In this document: positions 21,702 to 30,797 of the stretch, piece by piece | How the letters are laid out: the number at the start of each line of letters is the position of its first letter | Position numbering within the stretch: the stretch's first letter is position 1 | Origin: Eubacterium sp. 14-2 | Lineage (GTDB): Bacteria; Bacillota; Clostridia; Lachnospirales; Lachnospiraceae | Length of the DNA: 64,000 nt | Direction: 5' to 3' | Assembly: GCF_000403845.2 (NCBI RefSeq) | Contig: NZ_KE159568.1 | Span: forward strand, 1,424,103-1,488,102 | The notes under the pieces: model-generated | The model's database searches: none | What the model was told of the DNA's origin: nothing | The model's input: the letters and a program-made list of their open reading frames with translations, nothing else | Made by a program: the position numbers and the translations under genes

Positions 21702-22838
21702 ATGAGTGAAGGATTGGAATTTGCAAATGCACCCGTATTGACGCTGGAGCCGTTTCCGGAGAAAGAAGAAGTTGCAGCAGTAAAGGAAGAACAGACGAAA
21801 GAACCGACCTGGGATGACAGCATACTGACAGAAGAAGAGCGTCATATGGTAGATCAGTTTACCAGTCAGATAGATTTGCATAACTCCGATATTGTGCTGC
21901 AGTATGGAGCGGGAACTCAGAAGAAAATGGCAGATTTCTCAGAGAAAGCTCTGGAAAATGTACAGACCAAAGATCTTGGGGAAATCGGTGTTCTGCTTAC
22001 CGGCGTGGTAACGGAGCTGAAAGGATTTGATGCGGAGGAAGAAAGAGGATTTCTGGGAATTTTCAAAAAATCTTCCAGCAAATTAACTGCCCTGAAAGCA
22101 AAATATGATAAAGCTGAAGTAAATGTCAGTAAAATCTGTAAAATTCTGGAAAGCCATCAGGTACAGCTTATGAAAGACGCCGCTGTTCTGGACAAGATGT
22201 ATGAGCAGAATAAAGTATATTTTAAGGAACTTTCCATGTACATTCTGGCAGGAAAGAAGAAGCTGGAACAGGTTCGAAAAGAGGAACTTTCTGCTCTGAT
22301 TAATAAGGCAAATCGCTCCGGACTGCCGGAAGACGTGCAGGAGGCAAAGGATCTGGAAGCTCTGTGCACCCGGTTTGAGAAGAAAATCCATGACCTGGAG
22401 CTGACCAGAATGATTTCCATTCAGACGGCGCCTCAGATTCGTCTGGTACAGAATAATGATACCATTATGGTGGAAAAAATTCAGTCCACCATTGTAAATA
22501 CCATTCCTCTGTGGAAAAGCCAGATGGTTCTGGCCATGGGCGTGGAGCATTCCACTCAGGCCGCTCAGGCCCAGCGGGAAGTAACGGATCTGACGAATGA
22601 ACTGCTGAAAAAGAATGCAGAGCGTCTGAAGGTTGCCACTGTGGAGACAGCAAGAGAATCCGAACGGGGCATTGTGGATATGGAAACACTGCGTATAACA
22701 AATGAATCTCTGATTTCCACGCTGGATGAGGTAATGCGTATTCAGAAAGAAGGGAAGGAAAAACGCCGGGAGGCAGAACAGGAAATGTATCGTCTGGAAG
22801 GAGAACTGAAGAAAAAACTTCTGGAGATTCAGGGATAA
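21702..22838 (+). CDS. Toxic anion resistance protein, TelA family
   Basis: 378 aa, length typical of TelA/YceH-type proteins (PF05816). All-helical cytoplasmic protein; the conserved block QTAPQIRLVQNNDTIMVEKI followed by VNTIPLWKSQMVLA is characteristic of the family. Homologues are linked to tellurite and other envelope-stress resistance, often beside XpaC as here; the molecular function is not established. The gene has an own GGAGG site and is followed by a hairpin with a T-rich tail before the regulator gene. Confidence 0.93.
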   Translation: MSEGLEFANAPVLTLEPFPEKEEVAAVKEEQTKEPTWDDSILTEEERHMVDQFTSQIDLHNSDIVLQYGAGTQKKMADFSEKALENVQTKDLGEIGVLLTGVVTELKGFDAEEERGFLGIFKKSSSKLTALKAKYDKAEVNVSKICKILESHQVQLMKDAAVLDKMYEQNKVYFKELSMYILAGKKKLEQVRKEELSALINKANRSGLPEDVQEAKDLEALCTRFEKKIHDLELTRMISIQTAPQIRLVQNNDTIMVEKIQSTIVNTIPLWKSQMVLAMGVEHSTQAAQAQREVTDLTNELLKKNAERLKVATVETARESERGIVDMETLRITNESLISTLDEVMRIQKEGKEKRREAEQEMYRLEGELKKKLLEIQG

Positions 22839-22841
22839 ATA

Positions 22842-22873
22842 AGAAAACCCTGTGGTTTCTTTTCCTTTTTTCG
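22842..22873 (+). terminator. Possible terminator after telA-like gene
   Basis: AGAAAACC pairs with GGTTTCT (one bulge) around CTGT, followed by TTTCCTTTTTTC. It lies 3 nt after the stop codon. Confidence 0.55.
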
Positions 22874-22895
22874 TTATAATAAAAATGGTGATAAT

Positions 22896-23561
22896 ATGAA
22901 AAAAATACTGGTAATTGAAGATGAAACAGCCATTAACGATTTAATATGTATGAATCTGGAAATCACAGGATATCAGCCTGTGCCCTTTTTTGACGGAGAG
23001 GAATTCAGCCGTCATCTGAAGGAACAGGATGATTATGCACTGGCACTGCTGGATATTATGCTTCCGGGAAAAGATGGATTTGCGTTGCTGGAGGAACTGA
23101 AAGAGCATAATATTCCGGTTATATATCTGACTGCCAGAGGTGATTTGCCCAGTAAGGTAAAAGGATTGAGAAGCGGGGCGGAAGATTATATTGTTAAGCC
23201 CTTTGAAATGCTGGAACTTCTGGTTCGTATAGATAATATTCTGAAACGCTGCTCAAAAGATGAAACTGTGGAGGAAATATGTATTCGGGATGTTGTTATT
23301 AACGAGAAGAAAAGGACTGTACACAAAAACGGGGTGGAAATTTCCCTGCAGCCCATGGAATTTGACTGTCTGCTGGTATTCTGGAAATATCGGAACCGGG
23401 TAATTACAAGAGATCAGATTCTGAATATTCTCTGGGGTGTGGATTTTGAGGGAGAGAGCAGGACCGTAGATGTCCATGTGGGAAATATCCGGAAAAAACT
23501 GGATTTTTCTGATGTGATTATTACAGTGCCAAGAGTCGGTTACCGGATGGAGGTGCCCTGA
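22896..23561 (+). CDS. OmpR/PhoB-type response regulator
   Basis: 221 aa. Receiver domain with acidic pocket EDE (residues 8-10), phosphoacceptor Asp in ALLDIMLPG (about residue 53), switch Thr in YLTARG and conserved Lys in VKPFE; C-terminal winged helix about residues 125-221 ending VPRVGYRMEVP. A TATAAT box is at 22875-22880. The stop codon overlaps the kinase start (TGATG), so both are made together. The pair resembles VanR/VanS-type systems and lies upstream of the lipoprotein/ABC operon, which is a plausible target. Confidence 0.95.
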   Translation: MKKILVIEDETAINDLICMNLEITGYQPVPFFDGEEFSRHLKEQDDYALALLDIMLPGKDGFALLEELKEHNIPVIYLTARGDLPSKVKGLRSGAEDYIVKPFEMLELLVRIDNILKRCSKDETVEEICIRDVVINEKKRTVHKNGVEISLQPMEFDCLLVFWKYRNRVITRDQILNILWGVDFEGESRTVDVHVGNIRKKLDFSDVIITVPRVGYRMEVP

Positions 23562-24814
23562 TGGATATGATAAAGAAGATTGCTCTGACTGCGTCAACCA
23601 TGCTTTTTGTGTTGGCGCAGGCTTTTTCATTTTATGTGATTTTTACCAGCCGGCAGGAAAAAATTGACCTTCTGAAAGAGAAAGAAATCAGGATTTTTGA
23701 AAATGCTGTTATGGAGTTGAATAAAAAACTTTTCATATCAAAGTATAATAATGGGATACCGGATTATGTTATGGTTTATCATTTTCGGGAAAATATGCCG
23801 GAGCATTCCGCATTATACAAAGGAGAGCAGGAGTTGTATAACAGCAGTCCCTATGAGTTCAATGTGGAACAGGCAAATGCGCAAAAAGACGGGTATTCTT
23901 ATAATTTCAGGCAGGAACGGATGAATGGCAGGCATATTCTTGTTATATATGAGAAATTTAATGGAGGATATCGTCTCAACAGCCAGGAGACATATACTTT
24001 TTTCTACGGGATTGACATAACCTATCTCTATGAAAAAAGCCGAAATCTGGTGATTCAGGAACTGGTGATTTCTTTTACAGCATCTTTTGGAATGGCGCTG
24101 CTTCTTGTATTTCTTATTAAGAAAATTACAAAGCCTCTTCAGGCAGTTAATGAGGTTCAGCGACAGTTGATTGGAAGCATGTCCCATGAATTAAAAACCC
24201 CCCTGACTGCCATCAGGGGTTATTCAGAAACTCTTCTGAATGTAAATCTGTCTCCGGAGCAGGAGAAAAAATCCCTTAACTATATATATCAGGAAAGCGG
24301 GAGGCTGTCCCGTCTTTCAGAAAAAATGATGGAACTGACAAGATTATATGAACCGGAATGTAAGATTTCTCAGCAGGATATTTCAGTAGAGGATCTGTTT
24401 GACGGAGTGGAGGAAAGCATGAAGCACAGGCTTCAGGAAACAGGAATAATTCTTGTGCGGGAAGGAAATTATCAGGGGAAAATCAAAAAACTGGATTCAG
24501 ATCTGATGACCAGTTTCCTGATAAATCTGATTAATAACAGTATCATGGCTTCAAAGCCGGGGAGTCGTATTTATCTGGGTGCAGATGACAAATCTCTGTG
24601 GGTTCGGGACGAAGGATGTGGAATTCCTGCAGAGGAAGTGGATAAAGTCCGTAAGGCTTTCTATCGTGTGGATAAATCCCGTTCCAGAAAAAGCGGAAAT
24701 ATGGGGCTTGGGCTCGCTCTCTGTGAGCAGATTGCAGCAGTACACCATGGAAATATGGAAATCGAGAGTAAGGTGGGGGAGGGGACCAGGATTGCTGTAA
24801 TACTGAATCCGTGA
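23561..24814 (+). CDS. Sensor histidine kinase
   Basis: 417 aa membrane kinase. Helix about residues 7-27, extracytoplasmic sensor of about 140 residues without a recognised domain, second helix about 168-186 (SFTASFGMALLLVFLIKK), then the phosphoacceptor H in SMSHELKTPLTAIRGYSETL, N box LINLINNSIMAS, G1 box VRDEGCGIP and G2 box NMGLGLALCEQIAAVH. All catalytic motifs are intact. Its start overlaps the response regulator stop. The signal is unknown. Confidence 0.95.
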   Translation: MDMIKKIALTASTMLFVLAQAFSFYVIFTSRQEKIDLLKEKEIRIFENAVMELNKKLFISKYNNGIPDYVMVYHFRENMPEHSALYKGEQELYNSSPYEFNVEQANAQKDGYSYNFRQERMNGRHILVIYEKFNGGYRLNSQETYTFFYGIDITYLYEKSRNLVIQELVISFTASFGMALLLVFLIKKITKPLQAVNEVQRQLIGSMSHELKTPLTAIRGYSETLLNVNLSPEQEKKSLNYIYQESGRLSRLSEKMMELTRLYEPECKISQQDISVEDLFDGVEESMKHRLQETGIILVREGNYQGKIKKLDSDLMTSFLINLINNSIMASKPGSRIYLGADDKSLWVRDEGCGIPAEEVDKVRKAFYRVDKSRSRKSGNMGLGLALCEQIAAVHHGNMEIESKVGEGTRIAVILNP

Positions 24815-24866
24815 ATGAAACAATTTTATTCGACTGGGAAGTCCTCAATGTCCCACAGAAGATGAT

Positions 24867-25088
24867 TTGATGGAATTTTTAAGTGCAATTTTTTATCCAC
24901 AGAAAAAAGATTTTCTGGTCACAATACAAAAATATATAGATTTTTCTCAGAATAAGGAGTTGTTGAAGGAGGTGTCTCATATGGATGGTCTTGGAATGAG
25001 TATTCTGGAAGAAGGAATAGAACAGGGTATTGAGCGTGGAATGAAACAGGGAATAGAACGTGGGAAAGCAAAACAGACAGTGAAATAG
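24867..25088 (+). pseudogene. C-terminal relic of an Rpn/PD-(D/E)XK transposase-family nuclease
   Basis: About 70 codons ending in EEGIEQGIERGMKQGIERGK, the tandem (E)QGIE repeat tail that is typical of Rpn-family (recombination-promoting) nucleases, preceded by a helical part (ELLKEVSHMDGLGMSILEEG). The frame upstream is closed shortly before by a stop and no nuclease core is present, so this is a remnant. TTG at 24867 or ATG at 24870 could start a small protein but no good ribosome binding site precedes them. Confidence 0.6.
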
Positions 25089-25229
25089 CCAGGGAGTTCA
25101 TATGGATCTGTGGAAAACAGGAAAAACGGAAAAATCCGGTAGAAAAAGAAAACTGCCGGATTTATTTATTATTCTATCTGATAAGAAATACTGTAAGCAT
25201 TCAGTGGTACAATCGGCTTCTGAGGCAAT

Positions 25230-25250
25230 CTTTACAAATCCTTTACAAAT
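25230..25250 (+). promoter_or_regulatory. Tandem CTTTACAAAT direct repeat, possible regulator site
   Basis: CTTTACAAAT occurs at 25230-25239 and again at 25241-25250, an 11-nt period. OmpR-family regulators commonly bind such direct repeats spaced by one helical turn. It lies 63-83 nt before the first lipoprotein gene and downstream of the two-component genes. Function is inferred. Confidence 0.45.
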
Positions 25251-25312
25251 GAGTGAATATTCCCGGAACATAAGCTGTTATCATTAATTTATCAACATGA
25301 CAGGAGGAGCTT

Positions 25313-26803
25313 ATGAAGAGAAAATATATAACAGTTCCTGCAGCTCTGCTTTGTATCAGCATTCTGGCAGGCTGTCAGGAAACACCGGAAAATTCTATTG
25401 TAAAGCAGAAGGGTTCAGATAACATCAAAGAATATGAAAGTTCTGAAGGTTCCATTCATGATATGGTTAAGGCGCCGGAAACATACAAAAATCTGTCTTC
25501 CTATGAAAACGGGGCCCTTGTTATAGACACAGATGCAGAAGTAATTCTGCCGGAAGTGGCTTCTATAAATACTTATAATGTTTCTGCCCAGGAAGCAGAT
25601 CAGGAAATGATTGACAAAGTGACTGATATTTTTTTTAAAGGAGATAAGATTTACCATTCCTATACTTATAATGTGCTGACAAAAGACTGGTATCAGGCAG
25701 ATATTACAAGACTGAAACAGTATAAGGCAGAAGGAAATACAGATCCATACGAATACGGAAAAGATGAAAACGGGGAATTACATTTTAACATTGATGAGGT
25801 GATTGCCAGAGAGGAAGAATTTATGGCAGAAGCTCCAGATGAGGTGATAAAAGAAGAAGTTAAGCCATGTTTTGGACTGGAATGGGTAGATGGCAAAGGA
25901 GAAGAAGCACAGAAAGTAGTGGATGAGACAGAGTTCCGGGGTATGGTGGAAACAGATCATGGAATTTACAGTTATGATATCATAAGTGGAACCAATACCA
26001 GAGATTTAAAGTTTGATATTGAAAAAAAGAGGGAGGATTTACCGGATGAAAGAATGTTTTCCATATGGCAGGAGACAAGATATCTGATGGATTCTGAGGG
26101 AGATGGATATGAACCTTTATCGGAAGATACCATAAAAAAATTTCTGAATATTTCCTATGAAGATGCAGAAAAAGCTGCAAAAGATAAAATAAGTCAGCTT
26201 GACTGGGACTGGGAGCTGACAGACTGGGATTATGCAGTGTTTAAATATGGAGAAGAAATGACGTCTGAAGATAATATAATGGACAGCGGATATATCTTTT
26301 ATTTTACCAGAGTAGTGGATGAAATTCCTGTTACTTTTACAGATTCTTATGGCGGAGCGTTAGAAGATATGGACAGTACGCTGATTCCCTGGAGTTATGA
26401 ACGATGTGAGATAATTGTGGGAGATGACGGGATTCAGAAAGTGGAAATATATAACCCCTATGAAGTGGAAGGAATACAGACAGAAAATGTAAAACTGATG
26501 GATTTCGACAGCATTATAAAAATATATGAACAGATGATGGAAGTATCCAATGCGGATGTGACGTCCTTTGAAAAACAGAGGACTTACCATATCAGAAAAA
26601 TTAAATTGGGTTACGCCAGAATTTATAATCCCACAGTAGATAATACAGCAGGAATTCTGGTACCGGTCTGGGATTTTTTCGGCGGATTTGATTCTGAAAT
26701 GGACGAATATTCCAGAAAAGATTCCGGAGAGCATTCCAAACGGAGTTTTATGACCATCAATGCTCTGGACGGAACTGTGATTGACAGGGAGCTTGGTTAC
26801 TGA
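25313..26803 (+). CDS. Lipoprotein (DUF6034-like), copy 1
   Basis: 496 aa. Signal peptide with lipobox ILAG-C (Cys about residue 21), so predicted to be tethered to the outer face of the membrane. The mature protein is acidic and rich in aromatic residues; no enzyme motif is recognised. The region from LVIDTDAE to the C-terminal INALDGTVIDRELGY is shared with the next gene at roughly half identity, e.g. FTDSYGGA, WSYERCE, IVGDDGIQKVEIYNPY. The C-terminal NALDG(T)VID motif is reminiscent of YcdB/PepSY-like repeats. First gene of a seven-gene operon; AGGAGG stands before its ATG. Confidence 0.85.
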   Translation: MKRKYITVPAALLCISILAGCQETPENSIVKQKGSDNIKEYESSEGSIHDMVKAPETYKNLSSYENGALVIDTDAEVILPEVASINTYNVSAQEADQEMIDKVTDIFFKGDKIYHSYTYNVLTKDWYQADITRLKQYKAEGNTDPYEYGKDENGELHFNIDEVIAREEEFMAEAPDEVIKEEVKPCFGLEWVDGKGEEAQKVVDETEFRGMVETDHGIYSYDIISGTNTRDLKFDIEKKREDLPDERMFSIWQETRYLMDSEGDGYEPLSEDTIKKFLNISYEDAEKAAKDKISQLDWDWELTDWDYAVFKYGEEMTSEDNIMDSGYIFYFTRVVDEIPVTFTDSYGGALEDMDSTLIPWSYERCEIIVGDDGIQKVEIYNPYEVEGIQTENVKLMDFDSIIKIYEQMMEVSNADVTSFEKQRTYHIRKIKLGYARIYNPTVDNTAGILVPVWDFFGGFDSEMDEYSRKDSGEHSKRSFMTINALDGTVIDRELGY

Positions 26804-26838
26804 ACATATATTTCATAAAGAAACGGGAAGGAGAAAAA

Positions 26839-28437
26839 ATGGGAGAGGTAAAACAAAGGAAAACAGGTTTCAGAAAGAGATGGGGGACAGTTTTTATATC
26901 CATACTCTGCATGGGTCTGCTGGCAGGCTGTCAGGAGACACCAGAGGACACCATTGTACGGCAGAAAAAGTCAGACAATATCAAAAAGTATGAAAGTAAT
27001 GAAGAACATCCGGAAGAAAAACAGGAAACAGAGGAGAAACAGGGAAATCCGGAAGAAAAGAAAGAAAATGTAAAAAGAGTGCTGGAGACGCCGGAACGCT
27101 ATAAGAATAAGGCTTCCTACCAGAACGGAAATCTGGTGATTGATACGGATGCGGAAATTCTGGTACCGGAAGGCGATCATATGAACACTTATAAAGTAAC
27201 AGCACAGGAAATGAATCAGGAACTGATTGATAAAATAACTCAGGCATTTTTTGAAGGGGATAAGATTTATCAGGAGTATGGTTATTTTCAGTGGACCAAA
27301 GAACAGTATCAGCAGGATATTACAATGCTGAAAAAGTTTAAGGCAGAAGGAAATCTGGACCCTTATAATCTGGGAACCTATGAAGACGGAAGCAAAATTT
27401 TTGATATTGACAGTGTAATTGAATACGATGAGGAAAATATGAAAACTGCGCCGGATGAAATAGAAAAAATCGAAGTAACGCCTTCTTTTGGACTGGAATG
27501 GGTGGAAGGATATGGAGAGGAAGCCACAAAGCGGGTGGATGATAACAGGTTCAGCGGTGCAGTGGAGACTGACAACGGGGTTTACACTTATACCATTTCC
27601 GGAAGCGACGGATATACTGCAGATGTGCGGGTGCTGATTCAGAAAACCAGAGAAGATATGGCAGATTTCCGGGTGCCGAAGAACTGGTGGGATGGAAGGA
27701 TTGAACTGGACAATGAATATATATCCAAAGAAGAGGGAAAACAGCCTTCCATATCAGAAGAAACCATTCAGAACATGTTGAATATTTCCTATGAAGATGC
27801 AGAAAAAACAGCCAGAGAAAAAATAGACAGACTGGGCTGGGACTGGGAAATCACAGACTGGGACTATTCCCTTCTGAAAAGCGGATACGATAACCTTACA
27901 GAAGAGACTTTACTGGATGCGGGATATGTTTTTTATTTCGGCAGAGTGCTGGATGGAATACCTGTAACCTTTACAGATTCTTATGGAGGAGCCTGGGAAG
28001 ATGCGGACAGTACGCTGGTTCCCTGGAGCTATGAGCGATGTGAAGTGATTGTGGGAGATGACGGTATTCAGAAAGTGGAAATTTACAATCCTTATCATGT
28101 GGAAGGGATTGAGACGGAAAATGTAAAACTGATGGATTTTGACAGCGTTATGCAGATATATGAGCAGATGATGGAAATATCCAATGCAGACATTCTGCAG
28201 TATGCAGAAAATATGACATATCATGTGAATAAAATTCAGCTGGGCTATACCAGAATCTATGATCCCACCGTGGAAAGTACCACAGGGATTATGGTACCGG
28301 TGTGGGACGTATTCGGAGGTTCTCAGACAGAGTATGAAGACCATACGGAAATAAATACGGGAGAACATTCCAGACAGAGTATGCTGACCATCAACGCTCT
28401 GGACGGAACGATTATTGACCGGGGGCTTGGATACTGA
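26839..28437 (+). CDS. Lipoprotein (DUF6034-like), copy 2
   Basis: 532 aa paralogue of the preceding gene, 35 nt downstream. The lipobox LLAG-C lies at about residue 31 after a more basic N-terminus. Just after the lipidated Cys both copies carry the same start (CQETPE..IV.QK.SDNIK.YES). Copy 2 then has an extra run of about 25 Glu/Lys-rich residues. The conserved FTDSYGGA, WSYERCEVIVGDDGIQ and INALDGTIID blocks show tandem duplication followed by divergence. No function is recognised. Confidence 0.85.
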   Translation: MGEVKQRKTGFRKRWGTVFISILCMGLLAGCQETPEDTIVRQKKSDNIKKYESNEEHPEEKQETEEKQGNPEEKKENVKRVLETPERYKNKASYQNGNLVIDTDAEILVPEGDHMNTYKVTAQEMNQELIDKITQAFFEGDKIYQEYGYFQWTKEQYQQDITMLKKFKAEGNLDPYNLGTYEDGSKIFDIDSVIEYDEENMKTAPDEIEKIEVTPSFGLEWVEGYGEEATKRVDDNRFSGAVETDNGVYTYTISGSDGYTADVRVLIQKTREDMADFRVPKNWWDGRIELDNEYISKEEGKQPSISEETIQNMLNISYEDAEKTAREKIDRLGWDWEITDWDYSLLKSGYDNLTEETLLDAGYVFYFGRVLDGIPVTFTDSYGGAWEDADSTLVPWSYERCEVIVGDDGIQKVEIYNPYHVEGIETENVKLMDFDSVMQIYEQMMEISNADILQYAENMTYHVNKIQLGYTRIYDPTVESTTGIMVPVWDVFGGSQTEYEDHTEINTGEHSRQSMLTINALDGTIIDRGLGY

Positions 28438-28467
28438 TTTATCACAGGAAGAAAGGGGAACAGGAAG

Positions 28468-29361
28468 ATGGAAGGGGCAAGACAGGTAACAGCGGCAGTC
28501 AGATGGAATTTCCTTGGATTTTTTAAAAATCCGAGGGTAATCATCACCTTTCTGTTTTCCTTTATTCTCTGTTTTTTCCTGAGCGACCGGGCCATGATGG
28601 TGGCAGATTATTATGATTCCTCCATGCAGGCACTGGAGCCTTTTATCTGGACTTTTGGAGACGCCGATTCCATTCTGCTCTGTTCTCTGCTGCTGATTCT
28701 GCTGTTTCTGGATTTGCCGAAATTAAGTCCTTTTACCCCTTATATGCTTCTTCGCATGAAAAAGAGCCGGTGGCTGCTGGCACAGTTTTTTTATATTTTT
28801 CTGGTAACCGTGCTGTATATGACATATGTGCTTCTGGTGACCGGAATTCTCTGTATGCAGAAAACTTATCCTGGAAATATCTGGAGCAAGACAGCGGCCC
28901 TTCTGGCCTATTCCGGTATGGGGAGGGATTTATCCGTTCCATCCACAGTAAAGGTGATGGAAAGTACCACTCCGGTGTCCTGCAGCTTTCAGATTATGGT
29001 TCTCTTAATCTGCTATGCCTTAACTTTAAGTTTTCTGATGCTGCTTTTTCAGATGAAATCAGGAAGAAAGGCTGCCATCGGCGCCGGGCTGTTTTACAGT
29101 CTGTTCGGGTTCCTTCTGAATCCCGATATTCTGGCGAAAATACTCCGCAAAGAAGAATACGAAATGTTTCTGGTACGGAGGATTACCGGGTGGGTCAGCC
29201 CCCTGAACCATGCCACTTACGGAATGCATGATTTTGGGTATGATGTGCTTCCGTCTATTGGCCAGTCCTGTATGATATTTCTTGTACTGCTGCTGTTTTT
29301 GTCCTTTCTTTCCTTTTATACACTGAAAAAATACAATTTTAGTTCTTTTACAGGAGATTGA
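28468..29361 (+). CDS. ABC exporter membrane subunit 1
   Basis: 297 aa hydrophobic protein with about six membrane helices (VIITFLFSFILCFFL; LLCSLLLILLFLDL; FFYIFLVTVLYMTYVLLV; IMVLLICYALTLSFLMLLF; AGLFYSLFGFLL; MIFLVLLLFLSFLSFY). No conserved family motif is recognised beyond the ABC-2-type permease layout. It lies 30 nt after lipoprotein 2 and 3 nt before a second permease gene, with an ATPase gene just downstream. Confidence 0.75.
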   Translation: MEGARQVTAAVRWNFLGFFKNPRVIITFLFSFILCFFLSDRAMMVADYYDSSMQALEPFIWTFGDADSILLCSLLLILLFLDLPKLSPFTPYMLLRMKKSRWLLAQFFYIFLVTVLYMTYVLLVTGILCMQKTYPGNIWSKTAALLAYSGMGRDLSVPSTVKVMESTTPVSCSFQIMVLLICYALTLSFLMLLFQMKSGRKAAIGAGLFYSLFGFLLNPDILAKILRKEEYEMFLVRRITGWVSPLNHATYGMHDFGYDVLPSIGQSCMIFLVLLLFLSFLSFYTLKKYNFSSFTGD

Positions 29362-29364
29362 CGT

Positions 29365-30081
29365 ATGAAAGAATTATTACGGGACAGAGGATTTCAGGCT
29401 GCCGTGCTGGTAAGTTTTCTGGCCATGGCGCTGGGATTTCCTTTCTATCAGGCAAAAATTCCGTTAAATCCGGGAAGTTTTCTTGAATTTTATCAGACTG
29501 CACTGGAAGCTCAGACCATGTTGTTTCTGATACCTGTTGCAGCAGTGCTTTCGCCGGGAGCTGCCTATGTGCGGGAATCCTCCAGTGGATTTTTAAAACT
29601 GTATCTTACCAGAACCAGCCGGATGGAGTATATCAGAACAAAAACCTGGAGGATTTACGCCGGAGGATTTCTGCCCTTTTTTCTGGCGGGGACCGGAGGA
29701 TTTCTGCTCTGCTTTTTCTTTCTCTATCCTCTGGAACTGAAAGGAAGTATTTCCTGGAAAGAAATCCGCAGTGTTCTGGAAATTCTTCTGCGCATCAGCT
29801 TTACAGGAGGAATCCTGGCAGAATTTTCCGGTATTTTTGCAGTGGTTTTTCGGAATTATTATATGGCTTACGGGCTGCCCTTCGTCATTTATTATATGAT
29901 GATTATATTAAAAGAAAGGTATCTGCCGAAACTGTATGCCTGGTATCCGGGAGAATGGGTTGTATGCCAGGAAGACTGGGGAACAGACCAGATGGGAATC
30001 TGGATATTTTTCCTGGTGATTTCTCTGGCAGTAATGCTGATACACAGCCTGATTTTATATCGGAGGCTGCGGGAAATTTAG
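29365..30081 (+). CDS. ABC exporter membrane subunit 2
   Basis: 238 aa with about six membrane helices (FQAAVLVSFLAMALGF; MLFLIPVAAVLSPGAAYV; GFLPFFLAGTGGFLLCFFFL; ILAEFSGIFAVVF; LPFVIYYMMIILK; WIFFLVISLAVMLIHSLIL). The loop with RESSSGFLKLYLTRTSR resembles the intracellular coupling part of ABC-2-type permeases. 3 nt spacing to the upstream permease suggests a heterodimeric membrane domain. Confidence 0.78.
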   Translation: MKELLRDRGFQAAVLVSFLAMALGFPFYQAKIPLNPGSFLEFYQTALEAQTMLFLIPVAAVLSPGAAYVRESSSGFLKLYLTRTSRMEYIRTKTWRIYAGGFLPFFLAGTGGFLLCFFFLYPLELKGSISWKEIRSVLEILLRISFTGGILAEFSGIFAVVFRNYYMAYGLPFVIYYMMIILKERYLPKLYAWYPGEWVVCQEDWGTDQMGIWIFFLVISLAVMLIHSLILYRRLREI

Positions 30082-30158
30082 TTCCACAGCCAGGAGATGT
30101 GCAGATATGGCAGCAACGGGGGTACTGGCCTGAAACAGGAATTTATGGAGAAAATAAC

Positions 30159-30797
30159 ATGGACGTTTATATTGAAATCAGTCATGTGACGAAAAAATTC
30201 GGGGACGACGTGATTTTAAATGACATTAATATCAGTATGGAACAGGGAAAAGTCTACGGAATTTCCGGTAATAATGGTTCCGGAAAAACGGTTCTGATGA
30301 AATGTATCTGTGGATTTCTTCCGGTAACAGCAGGATTTATACGGGTTGGGGGGAAAATCATCGGAACAGAGATTGATTTTCCGGAAAGTATCGGCGTAAT
30401 TATAGAAACACCGGGATTTCTGACAAATCTGACAGGTATGCGGAATCTGGAAATTCTGGCCGGGCTTAAAGGAAAAATTTCCCGAGAGGAAATCCGCCAG
30501 ACCATAAGAAAAGCGGGACTGGATCCAGGATTAAAAAAATCTGTGGCAAAATATTCTCTGGGGATGCGCCAGCGTCTCGGAATAGCCCAGGCAATTATGG
30601 AAGATCCGGAATTTCTGATTCTGGATGAGCCTTTTAACGGACTGGATAAACATGGAGTGGAAGATATTCGAAATCTTCTTCTGGATTTGAAAAAGAATGG
30701 AAAAACCATTATTCTGGCCAGTCACAACAGCGAAGATATCCGAATTTTATGCGACAGAGTTTATGAGATGGACGGAGGGAGGATACAGGAAGTATGA
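30159..30797 (+). CDS. ABC transporter ATP-binding subunit
   Basis: 212 aa. Complete set of ABC motifs: Walker A GNNGSGKT, Q-loop region ESIGVIIETPGF (Glu instead of the usual Gln before TP, as in the CcmA/LolD-like exporter ATPases), signature YSLGMRQRLGIA, Walker B FLILDEPFNGLD and H-loop LASHN. Start at 30159 chosen because GGAG lies 8 nt upstream and the protein then has normal length. Powers the two upstream permeases. Overlaps the next gene by 4 nt (ATGA). Confidence 0.95.
   Translation: MDVYIEISHVTKKFGDDVILNDINISMEQGKVYGISGNNGSGKTVLMKCICGFLPVTAGFIRVGGKIIGTEIDFPESIGVIIETPGFLTNLTGMRNLEILAGLKGKISREEIRQTIRKAGLDPGLKKSVAKYSLGMRQRLGIAQAIMEDPEFLILDEPFNGLDKHGVEDIRNLLLDLKKNGKTIILASHNSEDIRILCDRVYEMDGGRIQEV

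Noticed and set aside
24543..24848. Minus-strand frames opposite the kinase ATP-binding domain
   Set aside because: Antisense of conserved kinase motifs.
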